From: Treponema sp. UBA1240 | GTDB lineage: Bacteria; Spirochaetota; Spirochaetia; Treponematales; Treponemataceae | Reading direction: 5' to 3' | Assembly: GCA_002308875.1 (NCBI GenBank) | Contig: DBWK01000040.1 | Span: 1 to 14,868 of the forward strand | DNA length: 14,868 nt | Shown here: positions 7,602-14,850 of the stretch, piece after piece | How the letters are laid out: each line of letters begins with the position of its first letter | Position numbering within the stretch: the first letter of the stretch is position 1 | The notes under the pieces: model-generated | The model's input: only the letters and a program-made list of their open reading frames with translations | Told to the model about the DNA's origin: nothing | The model's database searches: none | Position numbers and translations under genes: made by a program

Positions 7602-8828
7602 ATGGAAATTTTCTCTTTTTTTGAACCGCAGAATCAGGTTGTAAAACCAGCACACTCAAACAGCAGGAAAAAGGCCCGCGTAGCAATATCAGGTGAAAAG
7701 TACATTCATTCATATTCCGTACCGTACACACCGTCTTATACCGGTGATTTTCTGACTGCACAGACAGTAACAGTTCCTCAGAAAAAAGAATTTGAGCTTT
7801 CTTCATTTGCTCTTTCGCTACCCGAAAAAATTTCCATCGACTACAAAAAAATTGCTGTTTCAATCGCAGCCACGGCAGCAGCTCTTCTCTGCATTTTTGC
7901 GGGATCCGCGGCATATTCCAAAATAACCGACTCAATCTGCAACGCAGCCATTTTGCAGCCGATGGCAGAAACAGATATTTTGCTCGTTAACGAATCAATG
8001 CGCAATTTTGTTTTATCGCGCAATGCCGGTGAAAACTTTGATGAAAACGGCGACCTTATAAGTGACGAAACACTTCCTGAGGATTTGTACACTGAAGCAG
8101 TTTCTTTTTCGTCATATTCCGTAAAGCCTAATGACAACATCACGTCCATTACAAAAAAAGCCGGTCTAAGAAATATTTCCACACTAATAGCCGTAAACAA
8201 TATCACAAACGTCCGTCGTCTGCAGGCAGGACAAAAGTTAATTATTCCGTCAATGGACGGTATGTTTTACACAGTTCTTAAAAATGACACACTGGAAACA
8301 ATCAGTACTAAATTTGAAATAACAATGGAAAAACTCCTCGACGTAAACGACCTTGCAACCAGCACGCTTACCGAAGGTGAAAAATTGTTTATTCCAGGCG
8401 CAAAGCTTTCATCAAATGAACTGAAAAAAGCGCTCGGAGAGCTGTTCGTATACCCGCTTTCCGTTTCTTGGCGGCTTACTTCCAAATTTGGAAACAGACC
8501 GGATCCGTTTACAGGTGTCAAATCCTACCACACTGGAATAGATATGGCAGCACCGATGAAAACTCCCATCAAGGCGTCCGCCGACGGAAAAGTTTCGGTA
8601 TGCGGTTATTCGCCGGTTTACGGAAACTATGTAATAATCACACATGACAACGGCTACCAGACACTGTACGCGCATATGTATGCGGCAACAGTAAAAAAAG
8701 GTCAGTTTGTTACGCAGGGAACAAAAATTGGTTTATTAGGCAGTACCGGTTATTCAACAGGTCCACACCTGCATTTTTCGGTCTATAAAAACGGAAAACT
8801 TATAAATCCTTTTGAGGTATTAAAATAA
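7602..8828 (+). CDS. Membrane-anchored M23 peptidase with two LysM domains
   Basis: This 408-residue protein is predicted to hydrolyse peptidoglycan peptides at the outer face of the inner membrane. An 82-residue N-terminal segment with a basic patch (SRKKAR) precedes a single membrane helix (about 83-104). Then come two LysM modules (about 171-216, ending LIIP, and 222-265, ending LFIP) that should bind peptidoglycan, and a C-terminal M23/LytM domain (about 285-405). All zinc and catalytic positions are present: H310-x3-D314 in HTGIDMA, H358 in LYAHM, and H389-L-H391 in GPHLHFSV, so it should be active. ATG 7602 is chosen because the frame upstream to 7479 would run antisense through the lepB start and adds a hydrophobic stretch without family support. 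No Shine-Dalgarno is visible. It leads the seven-gene plus-strand cluster; its stop overlaps the next ATG (TAATG). Confidence 0.9.
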   Translation: MEIFSFFEPQNQVVKPAHSNSRKKARVAISGEKYIHSYSVPYTPSYTGDFLTAQTVTVPQKKEFELSSFALSLPEKISIDYKKIAVSIAATAAALLCIFAGSAAYSKITDSICNAAILQPMAETDILLVNESMRNFVLSRNAGENFDENGDLISDETLPEDLYTEAVSFSSYSVKPNDNITSITKKAGLRNISTLIAVNNITNVRRLQAGQKLIIPSMDGMFYTVLKNDTLETISTKFEITMEKLLDVNDLATSTLTEGEKLFIPGAKLSSNELKKALGELFVYPLSVSWRLTSKFGNRPDPFTGVKSYHTGIDMAAPMKTPIKASADGKVSVCGYSPVYGNYVIITHDNGYQTLYAHMYAATVKKGQFVTQGTKIGLLGSTGYSTGPHLHFSVYKNGKLINPFEVLK

Positions 8829-9076
8829 TGGAAAACAATACAATTTGCTACGATTGCGGAAGAACAGTAAACAGTCAGTTTGTGTACTGTCCTTGGTGCG
8901 GCTCAATGTTAAAAAGCCGTGAAAGCACTTTACAGGACGAAGACGATAATATACTTTTTCAGGAAACGGCGTTTATCGGTGAAAACGTTTCGGATATAAA
9001 ATTCTGCAAGCTTGAATATTCACTTAACAAGCTGGAAAACGACCTGTCACGGTTTATTTCCGGTAGGGGAGAATAA
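8828..9076 (+). CDS. Small zinc-ribbon protein
   Basis: This 82-residue protein has an N-terminal zinc ribbon made by C7-x2-C10 and C21-x2-C24 (ICYDCG and YCPWCG), which should bind one Zn2+. The remaining 55 residues are acidic and polar, with a predicted amphipathic helix near the end (KLEYSLNKLENDLSRFI), and I do not recognise them. No signal peptide or membrane helix is visible, so it is likely cytoplasmic despite its envelope-related neighbours. The ATG shares one base with the stop of the M23 gene (TAATG), implying translational coupling. The next gene starts 6 bp after its stop, and its GGGGAG ribosome-binding sequence lies inside the last codons of this gene. Function is unknown; an adaptor or regulatory role for the operon products is a guess. 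Confidence 0.75.
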   Translation: MENNTICYDCGRTVNSQFVYCPWCGSMLKSRESTLQDEDDNILFQETAFIGENVSDIKFCKLEYSLNKLENDLSRFISGRGE

Positions 9077-9082
9077 TTCAAT

Positions 9083-11320
9083 ATGAAAAAAAACGCTTTC
9101 CTTGTTATTTTATTATCAGTATTAGTATGTCATATTCAGGCTTCAATCGTTTTTTCTTCGCTTGACCTCAATTCAAAAAACCTCATCCTTTTTTCCGCGC
9201 AAAGCACGGATCAGTGGCATCCCGAATACAAAGCGCTGTTCTCGGCTTCGGCTGACACAGGAAAAACGAATATTCTGACCTGTTTTCCTGAAAACATGGA
9301 AATTCTTCATAACGGCAAAACTCTGCAAATACGCAACTGGTTTGGCTCTGCAAGATTCACGGCTGACGGCGGTACACTTAAATGGACAACACAAAGTTCA
9401 ATTTTTGATTCTGCAACACCGATTGCATACAATCCGCCGGCGGAACTTTCGGTAAGTCCTGACGGAAACTGGACACTGTATCTGCGAAAAACAGGTTCAG
9501 CAACTGCAGAACTCATGTTAATAGATGAAGTAAACGGAATAAAAACTTCCATTGCAGAAGATGTAGTTTTCCGCTCAAACAGTATTCCGGTCAGATGGTC
9601 ACCGGATTCTTCTGTATTTGTATACGAAAAAGACGGCAAACTACTTTTTGCCGTTCCTGAGATGTTTTTTGGAAAAACAAGAATTGATGACAAATACCGC
9701 ACATTGACAAGCGGTACAATCAACTGTGTATACTGGCCGTCTTCCGAACAGCTGGTCATAGCAAAAGGCAAAGACCTTTATTCCATACCACGCAATGAAC
9801 TTTACACACGTTCACTCTATTCCGAAATTACCGGCACAGGCAAAAAAATCGGACAGCTGCCAGTAGCATTTAACGGTTCAACGGACTTTTTCTGGCTGAA
9901 CGAAACGGCGCAAGCAGTTCTTTTTATACAAAATAAATCCAATGTTTGGATGTACGATCTTTCTACTTCAAACAGCGGACAGAAAGCATTCGTAATTCCG
10001 TTCGTAAATCTTCCCGAACAGGTAACAGACGTAAAAGCCTTTTATACGGCGGACGGTCTGCCCGTAATTTGGGTTGAGCGGCTTATTCAGGGTGGAAAGA
10101 ATTCTCTCGCGTTCAGAATGAGAAGCGTAACACAGCCAAGCGGAAAAATTCAGTATTCTATTAATTCCATAGAAATTCCATCCGGAGCATATAACCCGGC
10201 CCTTTCGCCAGACAGAACAAAAATTTCTTTTAACAGCGATGAAGGAATCTGTATTTACGACGCGGCAAACTGGGAAGTTCTGGACAAATTCTCGGACGAA
10301 AAAATAAACAAATACCTTTGGGCTGACGACGAAAACCTGTTTATAGGCGGTTTTGAAACAATACGCAGTTGGAACATATCCACAAAAGTACAACACGTGC
10401 TTGTGCTTTCTTCCGCGGAAAACTTTGCATGGAGCGATAACGGACAGGACATTCTGGCAGAAGCCTGCGGTAAAGTTTTTAACTACAACAAAACGTCGGG
10501 ATTGTGGCGGCTTTCATCGGAAACAATGCAGCAAAGCAGATCAGTGCAGAATAACCAACTCAGGGTTTACCTCGATTCAAGCAAAAACGGTTACTACAAA
10601 AATGCAATTTATGTTCGCTCAACAAACGAAAAATCATATACAAGAACTCTGCTAAAGGAACCTGACGGTAATGCTCCCGGAGCCTGGACACAAAACCGTC
10701 CTAAAGTTGCACTCTGCTTTGAAGCACTGGACAATGCGGACGGAATAACGCAGATTCTTACTGCGCTTGCAAAAAAGAACACGAGAGCAACATTCTTTAT
10801 AAACGGCGAATTTATGGCTCGTTTTCCGAACGCGGTACAGGAAATAGCTGCAGCAGGACATCAGTGTGGTTCAATGTTCTTTACCAACGCCGACTTTTTG
10901 AATTCTTCCTATAATATTACAGAAGACTTTATTTCCGGCGGGCTTGCAAGGAACGAGGACAACTTTTTTGAGCTGACAGGGCAGGATTTGTCGTTGATTT
11001 GGCATATGCCGCACTACATTTCAAATGCGGTTATAAAAGCCGCCGGCGAAAAAGCAGGCTACACCTGCGTAAACGAAGACATTGCACCACCCGACTGGAT
11101 TACAATCGAAGACACCACTTCAATTCCAAAGGGTTACAAAACATCACCCGAAATGATAGAATGGATCAGCACAAAACTCAGAAACGGAGCGGTTATTTCT
11201 ATAAACACAGGCCTTTCCGGCGGAAAACGGAATGATTACCTTTACGAATATATTGAAGAAATTGTAACAATGCTGATTTCTTCCGGCTATGACGTTGTTC
11301 CATACTCCGAACTATACTAA
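9083..11320 (+). CDS. Secreted beta-propeller protein with degenerate polysaccharide-deacetylase (NodB-like) domain
   Basis: This 745-residue protein has an N-terminal signal peptide (about 1-20, basic MKKN then a hydrophobic core). Residues about 30-500 hold repeated WD40/TolB-like blades with SPDG-type turns, such as LSVSPDGNWTLYL, VRWSPDSSVFVY and ALSPDRTKISFNS. Residues about 535-745 fold like a NodB polysaccharide deacetylase: PKVALCFEALD, then NTRATFFINGEF, AAGHQCGS, WHMPHY and a late SINTG. The motifs are corrupted. TFDD is FEAL (547 region), the H-x3-H metal pair falls on M598 and N602, the RxPY arginine on H641, and the motif-5 histidine on N708. Metal-dependent deacetylation is therefore unlikely. 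A glycan-binding or scaffolding role in the periplasm or outer membrane is inferred. Shine-Dalgarno GGGGAG lies 11 nt upstream. It sits between the zinc-ribbon and LiaF-like genes. Confidence 0.82.
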   Translation: MKKNAFLVILLSVLVCHIQASIVFSSLDLNSKNLILFSAQSTDQWHPEYKALFSASADTGKTNILTCFPENMEILHNGKTLQIRNWFGSARFTADGGTLKWTTQSSIFDSATPIAYNPPAELSVSPDGNWTLYLRKTGSATAELMLIDEVNGIKTSIAEDVVFRSNSIPVRWSPDSSVFVYEKDGKLLFAVPEMFFGKTRIDDKYRTLTSGTINCVYWPSSEQLVIAKGKDLYSIPRNELYTRSLYSEITGTGKKIGQLPVAFNGSTDFFWLNETAQAVLFIQNKSNVWMYDLSTSNSGQKAFVIPFVNLPEQVTDVKAFYTADGLPVIWVERLIQGGKNSLAFRMRSVTQPSGKIQYSINSIEIPSGAYNPALSPDRTKISFNSDEGICIYDAANWEVLDKFSDEKINKYLWADDENLFIGGFETIRSWNISTKVQHVLVLSSAENFAWSDNGQDILAEACGKVFNYNKTSGLWRLSSETMQQSRSVQNNQLRVYLDSSKNGYYKNAIYVRSTNEKSYTRTLLKEPDGNAPGAWTQNRPKVALCFEALDNADGITQILTALAKKNTRATFFINGEFMARFPNAVQEIAAAGHQCGSMFFTNADFLNSSYNITEDFISGGLARNEDNFFELTGQDLSLIWHMPHYISNAVIKAAGEKAGYTCVNEDIAPPDWITIEDTTSIPKGYKTSPEMIEWISTKLRNGAVISINTGLSGGKRNDYLYEYIEEIVTMLISSGYDVVPYSELY

Positions 11321-11332
11321 ACCAGCCGGAAG
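11280..11332 (+). repeat. Inverted repeat spanning the end of the propeller gene, just before the next ribosome-binding site
   Basis: CTTCCGGCT (11280-11288) and AGCCGGAAG (11324-11332) are perfect 9-bp inverted arms around a 35-nt loop that contains the stop codon (11318-11320). The right arm ends one base before the strong AAGGAGG (11334-11340) of the LiaF-like gene. No T run follows, so it is not an intrinsic terminator. As RNA it could form a G/C-rich stem that separates the two cistrons, affects mRNA stability, or controls access to the ribosome-binding site. Confidence 0.5.
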
Positions 11333-11346
11333 CAAGGAGGATACTT

Positions 11347-11955
11347 ATGAATAAACCTGAAAAAAAACCTAAAATGAATTTGACTAAATTTCAAAAAACA
11401 ATACTTGCAGCAGGTTTCATAAGCATCCTTGCAGGAATTCTCCAAATTGTCATTTCATTCGGAGACTTTCAGTTCACATTTCATTACCTTCGTTCACTTT
11501 TTATAATAATTTTTGGAGCAATATTTCTGTATCTGGGATTGATTGTTATCCAAAAAAGCTGGACGATATTTGTAGGTCTTCTGTGCATTTTATTCGGTTT
11601 TCTGCTTTTTTTAATTGATTCAAATATTTTGTCATTTTCCTTGTATCAGATATGGCCTTTTGTTGTTATATTATCAGGGCTGTGTTTAATACCTGCGGGA
11701 TTTTACCGGTACAGGCGCATAACTACGGTATTTTTTGTTCCGTCAATGGTGCTTATCGGTATGGGATTTTTCTTTCTCTTGTTCTCGCTTGATATTATCA
11801 AGATTTCCCTAAGAGAAGCCGCAGCAACCTGGTGGCCGATACTGTTTGTACTTTTTGGTATTGGATTGATAATTCTTTTCTTTTACAGCCAGAATACGAA
11901 CAATAAAACGGCACGGCAAAGCAATGATTTTGATGAATACGAGGATATTTCATAG
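11347..11955 (+). CDS. Six-helix membrane protein, LiaI/LiaF-like (DUF5668-type)
   Basis: This is a 202-residue integral membrane protein with a basic N-terminus and six predicted helices at about 18-37, 48-68, 73-90, 100-119, 127-148 and 161-180, followed by a polar acidic tail. Two helices carry the W-P-x3-[VI/L] pattern common to LiaI/LiaF-type transmembrane modules: IWPFVVILSGL (102-112) and WWPILFVLFGIGLI (162-175). Those families sense or respond to envelope stress in Firmicutes, but no soluble LiaF C-terminal domain is present here, so only a membrane role near the envelope machinery is claimed. The start is firm: AAGGAGG lies 6 nt upstream of ATG and is the strongest ribosome-binding site in the cluster, suggesting high or independent translation. 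Its stop TAG is immediately followed by the ATG of the TPR gene. Confidence 0.75.
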   Translation: MNKPEKKPKMNLTKFQKTILAAGFISILAGILQIVISFGDFQFTFHYLRSLFIIIFGAIFLYLGLIVIQKSWTIFVGLLCILFGFLLFLIDSNILSFSLYQIWPFVVILSGLCLIPAGFYRYRRITTVFFVPSMVLIGMGFFFLLFSLDIIKISLREAAATWWPILFVLFGIGLIILFFYSQNTNNKTARQSNDFDEYEDIS

Positions 11956-13749
11956 ATGAATAAAACGCAACGATGTTGCATTTTATCTTTCTGTATATCA
12001 CTTCTACATATCTTCTTTCCAATTCCGGCAAACGCAACGCCGGTTTTGGAATATAAAAACTTCACGGCGGAAGGAACAGAAAGAGTAGCACAATTACCAG
12101 CATTAAAATTTTCAGCACCGGTGCTTGCAAAAACTGACAAAAGTACAAAAGATTCTTCCACATCAAAAAAGAATTCCAAAACATCTTCAACGGACGCCCA
12201 GATTCTTGCTGAAATAGAAAAAGGAACTCCAGCATCGCTGCGTTCAGCTGTTTCAAGAGTAAAACAATTGGGTACAAAAGCAACCGATTATGAAAACATT
12301 CTGTTCTATGTTGCAGATGCTTTATATTCAATAGTATTCCCGAATGAACGCGTATCATGGGAACCGCCAAAAACAACAAAGGATTCTGTATACGTAAGCG
12401 CAATAGAATCAGCAAAATCAGGCGCATACGCATTCGGGGCGGCAAAGGATGGAGATTTTTTAACGCTTGTACTACCGTCGCTTATTCTGCTTACAGCCCC
12501 CACTGTAAACAACTATTATCCTGAGTCAGAAAACGCACTTTTACAGGCGGTAAACATAAACGGACAATCACTTATTGCCCGTTATCTTTTAGGAATACTC
12601 TTTGAACGTGAAGGGAAAAATGACCATGCACTGGAACAATATGAAGCGGCTTTTAAACTTCAGAGCGATTCCATAGTAATTGCTGAACCATACATAAAAA
12701 GTCTGCTCAAATTCGACAGGGCAAAAGACGCATATAACACAGCCGTTAAAGTTCATCTTAAAAATCCAAACAATCTTGTTGTAATAAAACTTTGCGCGGA
12801 ATCGGCATTTGCGATGAAAGAATGGACACTTGCAGAACCTTACATCAATCAGGTTCTTCAGGCGGATTCAAGCGACGGCAAATTTCTTATGATGCGTGCA
12901 AGAATCTTTCTTGAAGAAGGTGAATACCTGAAAGCAGCAACATCGTTTGACTCCGCAACCAAGAATGTTGAACAGAACGAAAACTACTACATACTGCGCT
13001 CCAGAATTTTAAGGGACTGGAACAAAAATGAATCCGCCGCTATTCAAACAATAAATGAGGGACTTACAAAATTTCCTGAAAATGCTGATTTAACGCTGCT
13101 TGCCGCCGACCTTGCATTTTCAACCGGTACAAAAATTGCCAATCAGAGCGCTTCGCAGCTGGCATCACGCATTTTGGAAAAAGACGGCACAAACGAGGAT
13201 GCCCACAAAATCCTTATTCAGGAAGCAATAAAAAACAAACAGTGGCAGACAGCCTGCGACAGAGCGGACAAGCTTCTTGCAATTACAAAGGACAACACCG
13301 CCCGCATACTAAAAACAGAAGCCTGTCTCGGTGCAGGCAGAAAAACTGAAGCCCGTGATACAGCACTGGTCCTTTACAAAACAAACCCTGAAGACGAAGA
13401 AATTCAAAAACTTTACATAAAAGTACTTATAGCCACAGGCAATACTACAGAAGCAGCATCACTGATTGAAAAAATTCTTCCTGACGCGAGCCAAAAAACA
13501 AAAAGTGATTTATACTATTTCAAGAGTTTGCTTGCAAAAGATTCGGCGGTCAGACTGAACGATCTGCGTTCGAGCCTTACCAATAATCCGCGCAATCAGG
13601 ACGCGCTTTTTGATTTGTACCGCTATTATTATGACAAAAACGACTATCGGAAAGCACAATATTATTTAAAGCAAGTAATTGCCTTAAATCCGACTAACCC
13701 TGAATACAAAAAACTTCAGGAACAGCTGCAAAAACTGCTGGCTCAATAA
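11956..13749 (+). CDS. Secreted tetratricopeptide-repeat (TPR) protein
   Basis: This 597-residue protein has a signal peptide (about 1-27, hydrophobic run then FPIPANA) and hence is probably periplasmic. A Ser/Lys/Thr-rich low-complexity linker follows at about 57-76. A helical region leads into about ten 34-residue TPR-like repeats from about 204 to the C-terminus. Clear examples are LLGILFEREGKNDHALEQYE, RARIFLEEGEYLKAATSF and the final YRYYYDKNDYRKAQYYLKQV with ALNPTN. TPR arrays are protein-binding scaffolds; the partner is unknown, and the co-transcribed M23 peptidase or propeller protein are natural candidates by context. Its ATG directly abuts the preceding stop (TAGATG), with GAGG about 12 nt upstream, so it is likely translated by coupling. 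Rubredoxin starts 12 bp after its stop. Confidence 0.85.
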   Translation: MNKTQRCCILSFCISLLHIFFPIPANATPVLEYKNFTAEGTERVAQLPALKFSAPVLAKTDKSTKDSSTSKKNSKTSSTDAQILAEIEKGTPASLRSAVSRVKQLGTKATDYENILFYVADALYSIVFPNERVSWEPPKTTKDSVYVSAIESAKSGAYAFGAAKDGDFLTLVLPSLILLTAPTVNNYYPESENALLQAVNINGQSLIARYLLGILFEREGKNDHALEQYEAAFKLQSDSIVIAEPYIKSLLKFDRAKDAYNTAVKVHLKNPNNLVVIKLCAESAFAMKEWTLAEPYINQVLQADSSDGKFLMMRARIFLEEGEYLKAATSFDSATKNVEQNENYYILRSRILRDWNKNESAAIQTINEGLTKFPENADLTLLAADLAFSTGTKIANQSASQLASRILEKDGTNEDAHKILIQEAIKNKQWQTACDRADKLLAITKDNTARILKTEACLGAGRKTEARDTALVLYKTNPEDEEIQKLYIKVLIATGNTTEAASLIEKILPDASQKTKSDLYYFKSLLAKDSAVRLNDLRSSLTNNPRNQDALFDLYRYYYDKNDYRKAQYYLKQVIALNPTNPEYKKLQEQLQKLLAQ

Positions 13750-13761
13750 ACAGGTGATAAT

Positions 13762-13929
13762 ATGGAAAACTATGTCTGTACGGTCTGTGGATACGTATAC
13801 AGTCCGAAAAACGGTGATGTGGAAAATGGCATTGAACCCGGAATGGAATTTGTAGATGTACCGGAAAACTGGGTCTGCCCTATCTGCGGTGTTTCAAAAG
13901 AATATTTTGAAAAAGCCGGTCAAAACTGA
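13762..13929 (+). CDS. Rubredoxin
   Basis: This short 55-residue gene has the complete rubredoxin fold: C6-x2-C9 in YVCTVCGYVY and C39-x2-C42 in WVCPICGV bind a single iron. Typical conserved positions are also present, including the GDVENGIEPG loop, the VPENWVCP approach to the second knuckle, and aromatic residues around the core. It is a cytoplasmic one-electron carrier; in anaerobes it usually feeds oxygen- or superoxide-reducing enzymes, but no such partner lies in this window. The Shine-Dalgarno AGGTGA is four bases upstream of ATG 13762. It follows the TPR gene by 12 bp and probably shares its transcript, although it has no evident functional link with the envelope genes. Confidence 0.93.
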   Translation: MENYVCTVCGYVYSPKNGDVENGIEPGMEFVDVPENWVCPICGVSKEYFEKAGQN

Positions 13930-13957
13930 CAATTTGAGCAATCAACAGGAGGAAAAT

Positions 13958-14137
13958 ATGGATTTTTTCAACACAGATTCCACAAAGAATTTTAATGATG
14001 CCGTAAATCAAGCCCGAAATATGGCTATGACAGGGCAAACACCGGAACAGATTTTTGCACAGACAGGAATAGATCCCGTACAGCAGAGTATTTTTGTAGA
14101 TCCATTTTCCGGAAAATCAAATTTCGGGGAAAAGTAA
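13958..14137 (+). CDS. Hypothetical 59-residue protein
   Basis: This small protein opens MDFFNTDSTKNFNDA and is not recognised. It is polar, with a predicted amphipathic helix (about 11-27, NFNDAVNQARNMAMTG) followed by a helix-turn-like TPEQIFAQTGIDP and a C-terminal tail FVDPFSGKSNFGEK. There is no signal peptide, membrane helix or cysteine. The start is well determined: AGGAGG lies five bases upstream of ATG 13958. A longer reading from 13856 would run inside rubredoxin in another frame and is rejected. The strong ribosome-binding site and a 28-bp spacing from rubredoxin argue that it is real. It is the last gene of the plus-strand cluster, and its 3' end overlaps the convergent C_GCAxxG_C_C gene by 21 bp. 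Confidence 0.7.
   Translation: MDFFNTDSTKNFNDAVNQARNMAMTGQTPEQIFAQTGIDPVQQSIFVDPFSGKSNFGEK
14104..14117. repeat. 14-bp perfect palindrome at the convergent gene ends
   Basis: ATTTTCCGGAAAAT is a perfect palindrome lying within the last codons of the 59-aa gene and touching the TGA (14117-14119) of the opposing gene. GGAAAA recurs at 14128-14133, so TTTTCC could pair with either copy. It may help to end transcripts from both sides, but it has no loop and no T run, so this is weak. Confidence 0.3.
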
Positions 14138-14605
14138 TTCCGCAGCGATTTCTGCCGCATCGCCGACAAGTTCCACACACGGACGTTTTTTATAGTATGA
14201 GGATGTCCTTGCTTCCGGTACAGGGTTGTCAGGATTAAATCCGCTTATTCCGTTATCCAATCCGAGCAGGGTTCTGCAGATAATAGAACCGTTTTTTTCA
14301 ACAAAACGTTTTGCCATACTCTGTATAAGCTCATAATGCTTTGCTTTTGCGTCCGGCTCGGAGTTTTCATCATACCCTTTAACAAGCCCTGCAACCATAA
14401 ACATTCCGCTCACAGCGCCGCATACTTCGCGTAACCGCCCCATGCCGCCGCCGAAAGAAGAAGAAAGCTTCATTGCCGCATCATGGCTTATTCCTATTTT
14501 TTCTTCACCAAGTTCATCAACAAATGCCAATAAAACAGACTGTGAACAGTTCATTCCGCCTGAAAAATTGTTTTTTGCCCTTTCTTTTACAGCTTCCACA
14601 TTCAT
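14117..14605 (-). CDS. C_GCAxxG_C_C family protein (putative redox/metal protein)
   Basis: This 162-residue protein matches the C_GCAxxG_C_C family (PF09719), named for its four spaced cysteines. Here these are C20 in MNCSQSV, C62 in EVCGAVSG after the glycine-rich FGGGMGRL, C110 in SIICRTLLG and C143 in KRPCVELV. The family is common in anaerobes and often encoded near redox or metal genes; metal or cofactor binding by the cysteines is inferred, as no reaction is established. No export signal is visible. It starts at ATG 14603-14605, only two bases after the stop of the CopZ-like gene, with no strong Shine-Dalgarno of its own, so translation is probably coupled. Its last 21 bp overlap the end of the convergent 59-aa gene. 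Confidence 0.85.
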   Translation of the reverse strand: MNVEAVKERAKNNFSGGMNCSQSVLLAFVDELGEEKIGISHDAAMKLSSSFGGGMGRLREVCGAVSGMFMVAGLVKGYDENSEPDAKAKHYELIQSMAKRFVEKNGSIICRTLLGLDNGISGFNPDNPVPEARTSSYYKKRPCVELVGDAAEIAAELLFPEI

Positions 14606-14607
14606 TG

Positions 14608-14823
14608 TTATTTTACCGAAACAACTTTGTATCCTGCACCTGTTACCGTTTCCTTCAACTTTTCATCAGAAACATCAGCTGCAGCCTTTACAAAAGCGGT
14701 CTTTTTTTCCAAATCAACCTTTGCTTCAACACCGTTAAGCGCATTCAAAGCCGATTCAACACGACCGCTGCAATGAGAACATGCCATACCTTCAATCAGG
14801 ATTTCAACATTTCTATCTGCCAT
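14608..14823 (-). CDS. CopZ-like heavy-metal-associated (HMA) domain protein
   Basis: This is a 71-residue protein consisting of a single HMA domain with a beta-alpha-beta-beta-alpha-beta pattern. The metal site is the MxCxxC motif, GMACSHC (12-18), with C15 and C18 as the copper(I)-type ligands. The family works as cytoplasmic copper chaperones (CopZ) or as free-standing versions of P-type ATPase metal-binding domains. H17 before the second cysteine is common in such proteins. The final residues GYKVVSV match the usual end of the fold. The Shine-Dalgarno GGAGA is well placed upstream of ATG 14821-14823. It leads a two-gene operon with the C_GCAxxG_C_C protein. A copper ATPase or regulator could lie outside the window; none is seen here, so metal specificity is inferred. 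Confidence 0.88.
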   Translation of the reverse strand: MADRNVEILIEGMACSHCSGRVESALNALNGVEAKVDLEKKTAFVKAAADVSDEKLKETVTGAGYKVVSVK

Positions 14824-14844
14824 ATCTTTTTTCTCCTTTTGGGA

Positions 14845-14850
14845 ATTATA
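14845..14850 (-). promoter_or_regulatory. Candidate -10 box of the CopZ-like operon
   Basis: A consensus TATAAT reads on the minus strand at 14850-14845, 21 bp upstream of the CopZ-like ATG and followed by GGAGA. A -35 box at a 17-nt spacing would fall at the last base of the window or beyond, so only half of the promoter can be examined. Confidence 0.5.

Noticed and set aside
9307..9771. 154-codon minus-strand open frame inside the propeller gene
   Set aside because: It has no ribosome-binding site or family match, and lies fully antisense to a well-supported secreted protein; it is a shadow of that gene.
13856..13957. Longer start for the 59-aa protein, adding 34 residues
   Set aside because: The extra residues lie inside rubredoxin in another frame. 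The AGGAGG at 13947-13952 points to ATG 13958.
14442..14738. 98-codon plus-strand open frame rich in Pro/Phe/Ser
   Set aside because: It is antisense to the C_GCAxxG_C_C and HMA genes, and its composition is that of a reverse-complement shadow.
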